A stretch of DNA of 64,000 bases from Henckelia pumila (taxonomy: Eukaryota > Streptophyta > Magnoliopsida > Lamiales > Gesneriaceae): NCBI RefSeq assembly GCF_033568475.1, contig NC_133121.1, forward strand, positions 80,992,589 through 81,056,588, read 5' to 3'. Shown piece by piece: positions 50,477 to 62,600 of this stretch (its first letter is position 1; every line of letters starts with the position of its first letter). Both the position numbers and the translations under genes were made by a program. The notes beneath the pieces are model-generated. The model saw nothing but the letters and a program-made list of their open reading frames with translations. It searched no databases and was not told where the DNA came from.

Positions 50477-53400
50477 ATGAATTCGCGAAATCCTTTATTC
50501 TCGATCCTCGAACAAAACAAGCTGACTGGCGCCAACTATACGGAATGGTTCCGGAAGTTGAAGATTGTCTTAACTTCGGAGAAAATGCTCTACGTGTTAG
50601 AGAAAGCACCTCCGAAGGAAGCACCAGCTGACATAAGTCCGGAGGAATTGGCCAAACTTGATGCATGGTGTGACCATGACATCAAGACCAAATGCTATAT
50701 GCAAGCCTCGATGTCTGATGAACTCCAGAGGCGATTTGAGGACACGGTGAATGCTGCTGACATTCACGCGCAACTCAAGGAACTTTTTGGGGCTCAGTCG
50801 AGGGCTGAAAGGTTCTCTACTGTTAAGGAGTTGATGACGTGCCGCATGCGTGAAGGGACTTCGGTCCGTGATCATGGGGTACGAGTGATTTGGCTCATAC
50901 AGAAGTTAGCGACCCTTGATTTGGTGTTGGAGCATGAACTCAATGTGGACTTGCTGCTTCTATCTCTTCCTTCTTCATTTGATGGATTCGTGATAAATTT
51001 TAATATGAACAAGATAGAGGCCACCCTTGAAGAGATGGTCAATATGCTCGTTACATATGAATCCACACTTAAGAAGGATAAGCCAGCTTTCTTGGTGGGC
51101 TCCTCATCTTCTGCTAAGAAGGGGCCAAGTATGAAGGGCAAGAAACGTTCTGCCCCACCCAAGAAAGTGGAACCCGAGAAGAAGCAAAAGACAAAGGCTT
51201 CAAACAATGGAAAATCCAAGGATGTTTGCCATTACTGCAAGAAGCCGGGTCATTGGAAGCGCAACTGCAAGGAGTATCTTGAGCAGTTGGGAACTGCAAA
51301 GGGTATGTTCTATATCGAAATAAACATGTCACTTAATACAACTTCTTGGGTATTGGATACCGGATGTGGATCTCACATTTGCAATGATTTGCAGGTGATG
51401 ACAAGAAGTCGCAGGCTTAGAATGGGTGAGACCCAGCTGAGGCTCGGGAATGGTTCCAGAGTTGAAGCTACGGCCATTGGAGATGTTTGTTTGATTTTGC
51501 AGAATGGTTTTAAATTATTGTTGAGAGATGTTTTATTTGTGCCAGATTTAATTAAAAACATTATTTCTATTTCTATGCTTGATAGAGATGGTTATTCTTG
51601 TAATTTTGTGAATGGGATTTGCAATATTTACAAGAATGAATGTTTAATTGGAAATGGACAACTTGAAAACGATCTATATAATTTAAAACTAAAAGACGTT
51701 CCAGTGAATTGTATTGACAAACCGGCAACAACAAACAAAAGGAAAATCGATAGTCAAAACCCGGCAAACCTATGGCACGCTAGACTAGGTCATATTTCCT
51801 CAAGGAGGATGAACAAGCTAGTGGGAGAGGGCATGTTTGATATGTCTGATATTAACTCTCTACCTACTTGTGAATCCTGCCTAAAAGGGAAAATGACTAA
51901 ATCTCCTTTTAAGGGGAAGCCTGAGCGTAGTCAAAATCTGTTGGATTTGATCCATACAGATGTTTGTGGTCCATTTAGAGTAGGGACTCAACATGGCCAC
52001 ACCTACTTCATTACCTTTACTGATGATTATTCTAGGTATGGGTATTTATATTTAATGAAATATAAGTCTGAAGCATTTGAAAAGTTCAAAGAATTCAAGG
52101 CTGAAGTAGAAAACAAGCTAGGTAAAAGTATTAAAGCACTTCGATCGGATCGAGGTGGAGAATACTTGAGTACCGAGTTTTTGGACTATCTAAAAGAGAA
52201 TGGGATTCTCTCTCAGTGGACTCCTCCTATGACACCACAGCTTAATGGTGTATCGGAGCGTCGTAATCGAACTTTGTTGGACATGGTTCGATCCATGATG
52301 AGCTTCACTGAGCTTCCACCTTCGTTTTGGGGCTATGCGCTTGAAACGGCGGTATTGTTGTTGAATAACGTCCACACTAAAGCAGTGGACAAAACACCAT
52401 ACGAGTTATGGAATGGCAAAGCTCCTAAGTATTCATACTTGAGGATTTGGGGATGTCCTGCTTACGTGAAGCGGACAGTGGGAGATAAGTTGGATAGTCG
52501 ATCCAGCTTGTGTTATTTTGTGGGGTATCCGAAGAATTCAATCGGATATTATTTCTATTATCCTGCTGAAACAAAGGTGTTTGTTTCACGGAATGCCACC
52601 TTCTTGGAGAAGGAGTTCTTATTGGATAAGAAAGGCGAGATGATGGAACTCGAAGAAGTTCGAGAAGAACCCGAAATACAAAATAACGATCCCACACCTC
52701 AGGAACCATTGCTGGACACGCCTGCACCTAGAAGATCCGAGAGGACTTCTAGACCTCCAGTTCGATATGGTCTTCTTCTTGAAGAGGGTCAAGATGAACC
52801 CGACATTGGATGTGATCCAAAAAGCTTCAAGGAAGCAATTTCTGATGCGGATTCGAATTTATGGCTTGAAGCTATGCAGTCAGAATTGGATTCGATGCAT
52901 ACAAACCAAGTTTGGTCTTTAGTAGATCCTCCCGATGGAATTGTTCCGATAGGGTGTAAATGGATCTACAAAAGAAAGCTTGGGCCTGATGGTAAGGTAT
53001 TGACCTACAAGGCGCGATTGGTGGCTAAAGGTTATACTCAAAGGCAAGGAGTTGACTATGACGAAACCTTTTCACCAGTTGCAATGTTCAAGTCCATAAG
53101 AATCCTAATTGCCATAGCTGCATGGTATGACTATGAGATATGGCAAATGGATGTGAAGACTGCTTTTCTTAATGGAGACATTAAGGAGGAAATCTATATG
53201 AAGCAGCCTGAGGGGTACACATCCATGGGAAGCGAGCATAAGGTATGCAAGCTTCAGAGATCAATTTATGGTCTAAAACAAGCATCAAGAAGTTGGAACC
53301 ATAAATTTGATGAAACAATTAAAGATTTTGGTTTCATCAAGAACCCGGAGGAACCTTGCGTGTACAAGAAAGTAGTTAAGGATGCGGTAACATTCTTAGT

Positions 53401-54391
53401 ACTTTATGTTGATGACATCCTACTCATTGGGAATGATGTAGGGATGTTGCAGTCAACAAAGATATGGTTATCAGGTAGATTTTCTATGAAGGATTTGGGT
53501 GAGGCATCCTACATTCTTGGGATACAGATCTATAGGGATAGATCTAAGAGAATGATAGGACTCACTCAATCAACCTACATCAATACCATATTGAAACGGT
53601 TTTCAATGGATGGGTCCAAGAGAGGACATCTACCCATGTGTCATGGAGTTTCTCTATCCAAGTCTATGTGTCCCAAGACTGAAGCAGAGATAGAGAATAT
53701 GACACATGTACCATATGCGTCAGCTATAGGTAGTATCATGTATGGGATGATATCTACCAGACCGGATGTAGCATTTGCTCTGAGTGTCACGAGCAGATAT
53801 CAGTCTAATCCTGGTCAGATGCATTGGAAAGCCGTGAAGGACATTCTTAAGTACTTGCGAAGGACTAAGAATATGTTCATGGTTTATGGAGGACGAGAAC
53901 TCAAACTGGAAGGCTATACCGACTCTAGCTTCCAAAGTGATGTGGATGACTCGAAGTCAACCTCTGGATTTGTGTTCATGCTCAATGGCGGTGCTGTCTC
54001 TTGGAAGAGTTCCAAGCAGGACACCACAGCGGATTCCACCACTGAGGCTGAATACATTGCAGCATCAGCTGCTGCTAAAGAGGCCGTTTGGATGAGGAAT
54101 TTCGTCCAAGAGTTGGGCGTCATTCCTGAATTTGTTGGTCCAGTCCCGGTGTACTGCGACAACACGGGTGCCGTTGCTCAAGCAAAGGAACCAAGGTCTC
54201 ATCAAAGATCCAAACACGTACTGAGGAAATACCACATAATCCGGGAGATTGTGGAAAGAGGAGACATCAGTGTCGAACGAGTGGCCTCTGCAGACAATAT
54301 CGCTGATCCACTTACTAAGCCTTTGCCAGGACCATTGTTTGACAAACATCGCGAAGCAATGGGTCTACGTAGTATGACTAGTTGGCTATAG
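50477..54391 (+). CDS. Copia-2 Gag-Pol polyprotein
   Basis: 1304 residues, single frame, ATG just after the leader. In order: gag domain (about 15-200, with LTGANYTEWFRKLK and SLPSSFDGFV), a Lys-rich stretch, and a CCHC knuckle CHYCKKPGHWKRNC near 250. The aspartic protease has DTG near 294. The GAG-pre-integrase zinc finger (HARLGH...CESC) lies near 425-465. The integrase has DDE residues near D495 (HTD), D557 (RSD) and E593 (SERRN). The reverse transcriptase (about 800-1050) has WQMDVKTAFLNGD and YVDD near 977. RNase H starts near 1147 (YTDSSF) and includes TTEAEYIA and YCDNTGAVA. All catalytic motifs are present. The TAG stop (54389-54391) overlaps the polypurine tract, leaving only 14 bases before the 3' LTR. 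Without a frameshift or stop, Gag and Pol would be made one-to-one unless splicing or another mechanism adjusts this. Confidence 0.97.
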   Translation: MNSRNPLFSILEQNKLTGANYTEWFRKLKIVLTSEKMLYVLEKAPPKEAPADISPEELAKLDAWCDHDIKTKCYMQASMSDELQRRFEDTVNAADIHAQLKELFGAQSRAERFSTVKELMTCRMREGTSVRDHGVRVIWLIQKLATLDLVLEHELNVDLLLLSLPSSFDGFVINFNMNKIEATLEEMVNMLVTYESTLKKDKPAFLVGSSSSAKKGPSMKGKKRSAPPKKVEPEKKQKTKASNNGKSKDVCHYCKKPGHWKRNCKEYLEQLGTAKGMFYIEINMSLNTTSWVLDTGCGSHICNDLQVMTRSRRLRMGETQLRLGNGSRVEATAIGDVCLILQNGFKLLLRDVLFVPDLIKNIISISMLDRDGYSCNFVNGICNIYKNECLIGNGQLENDLYNLKLKDVPVNCIDKPATTNKRKIDSQNPANLWHARLGHISSRRMNKLVGEGMFDMSDINSLPTCESCLKGKMTKSPFKGKPERSQNLLDLIHTDVCGPFRVGTQHGHTYFITFTDDYSRYGYLYLMKYKSEAFEKFKEFKAEVENKLGKSIKALRSDRGGEYLSTEFLDYLKENGILSQWTPPMTPQLNGVSERRNRTLLDMVRSMMSFTELPPSFWGYALETAVLLLNNVHTKAVDKTPYELWNGKAPKYSYLRIWGCPAYVKRTVGDKLDSRSSLCYFVGYPKNSIGYYFYYPAETKVFVSRNATFLEKEFLLDKKGEMMELEEVREEPEIQNNDPTPQEPLLDTPAPRRSERTSRPPVRYGLLLEEGQDEPDIGCDPKSFKEAISDADSNLWLEAMQSELDSMHTNQVWSLVDPPDGIVPIGCKWIYKRKLGPDGKVLTYKARLVAKGYTQRQGVDYDETFSPVAMFKSIRILIAIAAWYDYEIWQMDVKTAFLNGDIKEEIYMKQPEGYTSMGSEHKVCKLQRSIYGLKQASRSWNHKFDETIKDFGFIKNPEEPCVYKKVVKDAVTFLVLYVDDILLIGNDVGMLQSTKIWLSGRFSMKDLGEASYILGIQIYRDRSKRMIGLTQSTYINTILKRFSMDGSKRGHLPMCHGVSLSKSMCPKTEAEIENMTHVPYASAIGSIMYGMISTRPDVAFALSVTSRYQSNPGQMHWKAVKDILKYLRRTKNMFMVYGGRELKLEGYTDSSFQSDVDDSKSTSGFVFMLNGGAVSWKSSKQDTTADSTTEAEYIAASAAAKEAVWMRNFVQELGVIPEFVGPVPVYCDNTGAVAQAKEPRSHQRSKHVLRKYHIIREIVERGDISVERVASADNIADPLTKPLPGPLFDKHREAMGLRSMTSWL

Positions 54392-54404
54392 GGCAAGTGG
54401 GAGA
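54390..54404 (+). other. Copia-2 polypurine tract
   Basis: AGGGCAAGTGGGAGA directly before the 3' LTR, overlapping the stop codon of gag-pol. It is shared with Copia-1. Confidence 0.88.
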
Positions 54405-54405
54405 T

Positions 54406-56273
54406 TGTAAGAGTGGGTGCCCAGTGAGCCAACTGTGTGGCTATGGGCTTTGTTGACTCTTTGTATAAACAATCTTTTGTTTAATATTATTTACACTTTT
54501 ATGGCAATGACTTTATATTACTTCATATTGTTATATTGTGATATACTATTGTTGTTTTGATAAAGACCTTGAATATACTATAGTGTATGTAAGATGTGGT
54601 AGAACATGGAGATGTCTATCATGAAATACATCTTATAGTCACTGTATATTCTAAAACCGTTCCTAGTCGATTGAGCCGTCCGATAATAAGGATAAGGATC
54701 GCTCGAGTTTGAGACTAGCATTTGCGATGCGGAGTACCACGTTTCATTGGTAGGGAACATGGAGATGTTCGAAGCATGCAAATGGATATTCATAGGATGA
54801 ATAGTCGAACTACCCTATCCGGACTTTCCAAGTGGTTATCACTTATCGAGTGGATAAAGTCCGCGGTTTTGGTTGTACACCATTAGTCCTTACGACTTGA
54901 AACATCATGGAGACTCTATATGCTAGTACTGTGCTTTGACTCGTTTACCGACTCTGAGGGGGTCATCAGGTGTCGAGATTGGGTACAGTTACGACACATA
55001 TAGGAGTCAATGCATTGTTGTCAAGGATTCACCACATACTTGCGAGTGTGGATATCCTATGCGATCTGAGGAGATATTAGTGTGACAAATCTCTGGCCAG
55101 AGTACTTGATGTGATTTAAGAAATGGTTTCTTAGTAGCACATGCGATGTCACTAATTTGATCTTCAAGATGTATTGCATAGTTATCGAATCTTGAGCGAC
55201 TCTCGATATACCAATGGTTGTTGATTCGATCGGGATATATGGATGAAGGGACCGTACTGTACGCTAACCAAAATCTACTGGTTCTTGTAGGCACTATCAG
55301 TGATACCTAGGGAATCATGGGGCGATGTTGCTAGGCGCTTTACCATGATTCGTTGGGCAAGTCGGAAAGTGTTGTTCCGAGTCACAAGGAGTTGTGAGCC
55401 CACGGCTAGCTGTATCCCTGAACCATTGAGGGTCACACAGTGTAATGGAGTTTTAATCCCCGTTGAGATAGTTAAATTTAAAGAGTTAAATTTAATGAAC
55501 TAAGGAGTTGGACTTCTTAAATAAGAGTAAGGGAGTAGGATTTCCTAAAATGACATAGGGATGGACATTTTTGGAAACCACTGAATTCGGATTCAGGAAA
55601 ATTTATTTTGACTTTAAAACGTGCAGAAATGGTTTCTGTGCACATTGGTGAAATCGTTTCATCAATCGGAGTCACGATGAATTTTATATTAATTTCTGAA
55701 CGAGTGGGCTTTGCTTGTCGGGCCCCAGCTTATGACTAATGGGCCCTAAGGTGTTAGTGGCCTGCATTATAAATAAGTTATTTCAGTACAGAAATTACAC
55801 ACAATAGGTCATAATTTTTGAGACAGAGAAAAAAAATCGAAACCCTTCTCTCTCAAAGAATTTTCGGCCGTCCCCCTCCTGCTCTGCCCGAGAAAATTCC
55901 GGTCTGTGATTTTGAATCGCAGTAAGGAATAACGAATCAAATTCGTGTATTCTCTTCGCAGAAAACTTCTGATAGATTTTCTAGTGCAATCTATCAGAGG
56001 GATTAAACCTCTGTTCGTGGACCTGATTGAAGGCGTTCATCGGTTCCAGGGAGAGACAACAAGAGCAGAATTGTTCTGTTGGTGTCCATTAATCTCGTTG
56101 CGAGATTTGAGGTAAAATTTATTTAATTGTTATTTAAATTTTACACACACACGTAATTCAATCGATGAACGGTTGATACCCATACCATGGAAACGTTCCA
56201 TGAAAAATTTTTAAACTTCCGCTGCACCGGGTATCAATCGTAATTGGTCTGGGAACTCGCCAGTTTTCAAACA
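54406..56273 (+). repeat. Copia-2 3' LTR
   Basis: 1868 bp, identical to 46650-48517 except C at 55013 (A at 47257) as far as I could compare by eye. Confidence 0.96.
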
Positions 56274-56278
56274 GCTTA

Positions 56279-56475
56279 TTAATTTATCTCATACTTTTAA
56301 ATTTTTTAAGACAAAAAATAATAATGATTCATTTATAAAATTAAAAAATAGTTTATAAGAAAAAATAGTTAGTAGAAATAATGCATTATTTTATAATTTT
56401 CTTCTCATTATTATTTTTTTAGAATAAATTTAGGAATATGATGAAAACCATTAAAATGTTGTATTCAATGAGTAA

Positions 56476-56545
<70 letters not shown>

Positions 56546-57180
56546 GCATCAATTAACCTAATAATTCTATATTTTTCAATATAAAAAATCATTATTACCC
56601 ATAAATATTAATATTAAAAATAAAAAAAATGATTCACTTAGAACATAATCCACAAAAGCTTTTTTCTTATTAATTTACATCATACTTTTAAATTTTTTAA
56701 GACAAAAAATAATAATGATTCATTTATAAAATTAAAAAAATAGTTTATAAAAAAAATAGGTAGTAGAAATAATGCATTATTTTATAATTTTCTTCTCATT
56801 ATTATTATTTTTAGAATGAATTTAATTAGGAATATGATGACAACCATTAAAATGTTGTATTCAATATAATGGGTAAAATAACAATAATAATAAATGCATA
56901 AATATTAATATTAAAAATAAAAAAAATGATTCACTTAGAACATAATTCACAAGAGCTTTTTTTCTTATTAATTTACATCATACTACTTTTAAATTTTTTA
57001 AGACAAAAAACAATAATGATTCATTTATAAAATTAAAAAATAGTTTATAAAAAAAAATAGGTAGTAGAAATAATGCATTATTTTATAATTTTTTTTCTAA
57101 TTATTATTATTTTTAGAATGAATTTAATTAGAAATATGATGAAAACCATTAAAATGTTGTATTCAATATAATGGGTAAAA
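56279..57180. repeat. Three direct copies of an AT-rich unit of about 300 bp
   Basis: Units starting near 56,279, 56,677 and 56,976 share TTTTAAATTTTTTAAGACAAA, AATAATGCATTATTTTATAA and AACCATTAAAATGTTGTATT (each quoted in part). The first copy is lengthened by the (AAT)n tract. No coding content. They lie inside the Helitron-like region. Confidence 0.8.
56475..56543. repeat. (AAT)n microsatellite
   Basis: About 22 AAT units in the first of the AT-rich direct repeats. Confidence 0.95.
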
Positions 57181-57194
57181 TAATAATAATAATA

Positions 57195-57862
57195 AATGCA
57201 TCAATTAAATGAATGAACAACACATTGATTTTTATAAATTCCACATCCCAAATTTGTCCCTAAATTTTACACCATTTTTCCACTCATGTCCATGCAATTA
57301 ATACAAATAATTCATATCTTTTGGGCAATGTAGTAAATACACAATGAAAAACTTTGCCCTCTATTCATATTTTTATAGTAGATTATTATTTTTAGAATGA
57401 ATTTAATTAGGAATATGATGAAAACCATTAAAATGTTGTATTCAATATAATGGGTAAAATAATAATAATAATAAATGCATCAATTAAATGAATGAACAAC
57501 ACATTGATTTTTATAAATTCCACATCCCAAATTTGTCCCTAAATTTTACACCATTTTTCCACTCATGCCCATGCAATTAATACCAATAATTCATATCTTT
57601 TGGGCAATATAGTAAATACACAATGAAAAACTTTGCCCTCTATTCATACTTTTATAGTAAAAATAATAATAAATGCATCAATTAAATGAATGAACAACAC
57701 ATTGATTTTTATAAATTCCACATCCCAAATTTGTCCCTAAATTTTACACCATTTTTCCACTCATGCCCATGCAATTAATACCAATAATTCATATCTTTTG
57801 GGCAATGTAATAAATATACAATGGAAAACTTTGCCCTCTATTCATACTTTTATAGTAAAAAT
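57195..57862. repeat. Three direct copies of a unit of about 185-190 bp at the Helitron-like 5' end
   Basis: Copies at about 57195-57378, 57473-57657 and 57671-57862 run from AAATGCATCAATTAAATG to CTCTATTCATACTTTTATAG and are nearly identical. The last one ends at the proposed terminus at 57865. Tandem repetition of terminal sequence suggests unequal recombination or repeated rolling-circle ends. Confidence 0.85.
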
Positions 57863-57865
57863 AGA

Positions 57866-59674
57866 TATATATATATATATGTATGTATGTATGCATGCAA
57901 TATAAATGATTGAATTATTTATGTGCTTAGATTAGACGTGCTTTTATTATTACTCTTTGTTTCGTTTAAAGTTATATTTAAATAATCCCAATTATTGAGA
58001 TTATCGAAAGAATTAAAATAGGTTTACTTGTTTTTAGAGCCATTTTGGAACCCAACTGATACAAACTTGAATTATTTGTGATATTTTTCAAGTTGTATTC
58101 TCTTAAATTTGTGTTGATTTTTATATATTAGCGTATCGCGACACACATGATATCCGTGTTTCGTAAAAAAAAAATAAGAAAATGAAGTAATTTTTTTTAA
58201 AAATAAAATAAAAGTTATTAATTTTTGAAATTGAAATTATACTAGAAAAAAATGTGACATACTAGCAATCGAGATATACATATCGTGTGTTCATTAAATA
58301 CCATTTATTTTTAGCTAAAAAAACCATTTATTTTAATATAAATTTTTTAGATAAAACATATAATATTACAAAACAACGCATTCATACAAAAAGCATATTA
58401 TTTTGAAATAATAATATAAAGAATAACAACGGACTTTCTCAAATTATCATGGTTACATTTTTAAAAAAATGATTTTTTTAAAACAAAAAACAAAACCCGG
58501 TGAATTACTTTAAAAGTAAGAAAATCACATAAAAAGTTGGATGGTTGCAACCGAAAAGAAAATGGGCGATTCTAATAAGAAGACTGTATCGGGGTGTGGA
58601 AAATTAAATTTGAAAAAAACAATGGAGATATTGGACTCAAACTTCCCATTCTCGCGTATGTATCAAAAGAGTTGAGTTACAAACAGGAGCGTAAACGAAT
58701 TGAACTAGTTCACGAGTTTTTCGAGTCGACTTGATAACATTTGATTTGTATTTTAACTTATCGAGCTCGAGCCTTCCAAATTTTTTTATAAAATCAATAA
58801 ATTTAATTTTTTGAAAACTTCCATTTTTAAAAAATTTTCTGCACTGAATTTGGAAATAGCAATGTATCTATGGTAATAATATGACGAAATTGTTCCGACG
58901 AAGGTTAAACAGGAACACTATGTACAACACCTCCGATTAAACAACCCTTCGACACGTAACTCAGTTAAGTCCGTACTGGCACACGGATAGTGAGTAAGTT
59001 AGATCCTACTTATACAGGTACTGTCTTAACACGCATTTAACGGTTGACATTTATCAATAAATGCGGGGTCAATTATTTTTTAATGGACCCCGCATGTATT
59101 ATAAATGATGACCCTTAGATCTGTCATGGGATAATGCCTGTAAAGATAGGTTTGAAATGAACCCGGATAGTAAGTCACGAATTGTGTCAGAATTATAAAC
59201 TTTCTAAAAATGTAATATTTTTATTATTATTTTTTATAATTGTATATTATCTTTTTTTTTAAAAAAAAACTCAAAAGTTAAGCATGAACACTATATACAA
59301 CACTTCTGATTAAACCACCCCTCGACACGTAGTTCAGTTAAGTTCATCGTGACATAAGAGTAGTCGATCCAACGGCCCCAACAGTCGTGCCCTTGTGTTG
59401 TTATGCTAGTTTCGAATTTATTCACAAAGTTCATGTGAAACCTCTTAGAAGGAATCACACTACCTTTATTGGCCTCCTGAAGAAGTTTTATTCTTCAAAA
59501 AATGTAACATTTGATCTTCAAATATTCTTTAAAAAGAAGTTGATACAATAAGAGGTATTCACTACTTCAACCACAATATATGCAAATCCAAATTGCTCTC
59601 GTCATTTACAGGTTGACAGTGTATCAAATGACAATAGATTTAAGATTTCATATTTGCCAATATATGGCACAAGA
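57866..59674. other. AT-rich intergenic region with a diverged direct repeat
   Basis: No gene was recognised. A stretch of about 65 bp at about 58,910-58,975 (with CGACACGTAACTCAGTTAAG) recurs at about 59,281-59,347 (with CGACACGTAGTTCAGTTAAG), in direct orientation about 371 bp apart. This could be an old small element with direct terminal repeats or a plain duplication. Confidence 0.6.
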
Positions 59675-62600
59675 TCAAGATTGCACTAGTTTTCCAATTC
59701 TTTGTTCACCATCTGATGTTGCTTGAACTTGAGCTGCATATTGCAAGTTCCAGAGGACGTCCTCAAAAGATGGGCGAGTAGACGACTCGGGAGAAATGCA
59801 GTTGATCGTTAAGGATATGACGATAGATAGAGATTCTTGACAGCAAGATGCCAGTACGATTGGATCAACGATTCCACCTATACAATCGGGATTCCCTAAA
59901 GATACCTGTATATAGCAGAAAACTTATTAAAATGCATATTGGCTTGATGAAACACGGAAATTCGAAATTCTCATTGATAACTTTGGATTGCAGGGGAAAT
60001 GGACTGATTAGACATGGAAAATGAACTTCAGAAAGGAGAAGTAGAACCAATGTTAGAACAATGAGAAAAGAAAAGAACCAGAACTTTGATACAATGTCGG
60101 CCAACGATTATCTCCATCCATCCTTATGCTATTAGTACAAAAACTATAGGAAATAGACTGATTTTTTTTGTTGGTTTACTTCATTTTACTTGCCTTTTTT
60201 TTTCGGGGATAAATCATTTATATTCTAGGTTTCTTGCTTCCTGTAGTTCTTTTAAGAAAGAGCATGAAAACACTTGTTAAGCTAGAAATGTAAATCAAAG
60301 AATACAGGCTTCATTTCAGATTGAGTATTCATCAATGTGGAGTTCTAGTTCTACACTAGATAGTTGACACGGACTTATCATTCAATCATATATAATTTAC
60401 CATTTCATTGAGCACGAATGACTCTTTTCTTGCACGAACTGCTGGTGCAATAAGCGACTCCAGTAATATCATCCCGAAACTATAAACATCATCCTCAAGG
60501 TTCTTTATTTGCCTGTGGATTTAGAAGCCGTATTTGATAACTATAAAATAGCCAGTGACTATAGTTAACTCTAAAATAAAAAAGCTAAACAACACCGCTT
60601 ATTATATAAATGTGTAAAGATTTTGCTAAAGCAAAATGTATGCTCTCTGTTACAGTAAACGATCAAAGTAACTCATACCATGATTTAAGGCCTCCACTTT
60701 CTTCCTGTAAAAAGAATATAAAAAGATGATATATCATTAGTGTAACAGTGCTTTCTTTTATCGCTGAAAAATTACAAGTTTTTTTTTTTTAATATTCGGT
60801 ACCTTGTCCTTGTCAAGCTTTTGATCAGCTACAACAGACAACCCATAGTCCCGGAGCTTCCCCATCCCATTCTCATTTAGCAATATGTTTTTTGCTTTCA
60901 ATTGGTTGCTGAAAAAACCAGGAATTATTCCATTGTGCAGAAAATGCACTGCCTTCGCGATGCCAATTAAAATTGACAACCTATCCGGCCATCTGATCAC
61001 CTTTTGAGAACTAGTTTCTGCAGAGTCAATGCAGAAAATTATTAGTGATTTATCACCCAATATAACATGGTTAATGTAGTTATCATGCAATCTATTTCCC
61101 AATAATTGCTCTAGCTTAAGAAATATTGCTTCAAGTAAACTTTCAAATTTCAGCCAATAATATTTCAACCGATGACAGATTATTAGCTACCCTCACCAGA
61201 AAGACGAGCTTGGAAATTTCCATGAGATACATATTCGTAAATAAGATAGACTTCATTGACACCGGCTTCATCTTTTCCTTCAATCTCGATGCAGTGTCCC
61301 AGGAGGCAGACCAAATGTGGATGCCGAAGTTTAGCCAGCAAATCCAGTCTGAGCTTGAGGTTTCGGATGGTATACCTTTTGGACACTTTCAAACACCGTA
61401 TGGCTACCTGCGTCATGTTTTCCAGTCTTCCTTTGTATATCTAAGAGCAAGACAAAAAAGATAACCCAATAATAAGGCCGATATTGACAGAAGTTGCCAA
61501 GTTTTGAATCATAGGCACAACTGTTACTCATCCAAGGAAAGTACAAACAAAGGCCAAAGGACCAAAACTGACGGCTTTACTAGTAATGCAATATTTTGAA
61601 TCTTGATTTCGGTCAAAGAAAACAGCAAATACACCTTAACAGAAAATGCATCAATATGAAAAGATCGATCAACCTTTCCGTTTGAACCTTCGCCCATCAA
61701 GGCTAAATTGTCGAAGTTGTTTGTAGCTTCCTTTAGCTCGTCAATCGAAAATAGTCGGTGAGCTGGCCTATCTTGTGAGCCTAACTTTGCAGCATCAGAA
61801 ATAAATCCTGGGGGGTAAAGACCGATTCTTATAAGCTGCTTGGGAAGATTAATTGCAAAAAAAATATATGGATTAACTGAAATAGCGAAAGCGACGACAT
61901 ACTTGCATTTGTTATAAGCTCCGAAGCGCCACTTTTAACTGAATTATCTTGCACGGACTTGTGCAGCAAGTGCTGTTCTGATGCACCGTGAGGGCAATAC
62001 TGTCGACATAATACAAGAAATCCAAAAGCCAGAAGCCCCAATATGATCAAGATCAAGCAAATTACACCTACTAATATCCCCACATTCTTCCGTTTAGAGT
62101 TATTTTTACCGGAGTTTTCTACGCAATATGCTTCGGGATGCTGGTGTTCTAAATCTATCGACAAGCAATTCCCACCAAACTTAACCACTCGGGTTTTCGA
62201 AGCAGAGCTTAAACATGAAGGCAGAACTCCTTTCAATCTATTGTTGGATAAATCAACTAATGCAAGACTGCTGCCACAAGATAAAGTTGATGGTAGCGAA
62301 CCGATCAACATATTCGATGCCAAGTTTAATGATGTGATATTAGGCAAGGCAAAAAGCTCTGAAGGAGTAGTACCCTGAAGAGCATTGAAAGAAAGGTCAA
62401 GTTGCTGGAGATTATTCAGCTCGCCATATTGCCTAGGAATTCTACCAGAAAAGGAGTTGTTGCTAAGCAAAACAGCAATTATTCCTTTCGGCATATTTGG
62501 GAGTTCGGAATCTAACTTATTGTTGCCCAAATCCAGCCAATTTAAGCGAGACAAGCTACTAAGATCAAGCAATTTACCAGAAATTTGATTGTGGGACAAA

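Larger units (their letters stand above)
46650..56273 (+). mobile_element. Copia-2: complete, apparently young Ty1/Copia retrotransposon
   Basis: 9624 bp flanked by an exact 5-bp duplication, GCTTA, at 46645-46649 and 56274-56278. It has two 1868-bp LTRs, a tRNA-iMet primer site, a 1.95-kb leader, one unbroken gag-pol ORF of 1304 codons, and a polypurine tract. Comparing the LTRs line by line I found one difference (A at 47257, C at 55013). Every structural requirement for autonomous transposition is present. The long LTRs and single ORF resemble the Angela/TAR part of the Copia tree, but the lineage was not tested. Confidence 0.97.
44055..57865 (-). mobile_element. Helitron-like, internally repetitive AT-rich element, split by Copia-2
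   Basis: The minus-strand 3' end reads CTAG (44058-44055) followed by host T. A hairpin lies 11 bases inside the end: stem CATGTGC/GCACGTG (44066-44072 and 44076-44082) with a GAT loop. The minus-strand 5' end would be TCTATTTTTACTATAAAAG from 57865, preceded by host A. The A|TC...CTAG|T layout is the Helitron signature. Without Copia-2 the element is about 4.2 kb, over 75 percent AT, with no ORF of note. Sequences resembling the 5' terminus recur near 44,560, 45,570 and 45,680, so it may be a composite of several elements rather than one. Confidence 0.45.

Noticed and set aside
57195..57862. CRISPR-like regularly spaced repeats
   Set aside because: The units are long, contiguous, AT-rich and eukaryotic transposon sequence, without short repeats and unique spacers.
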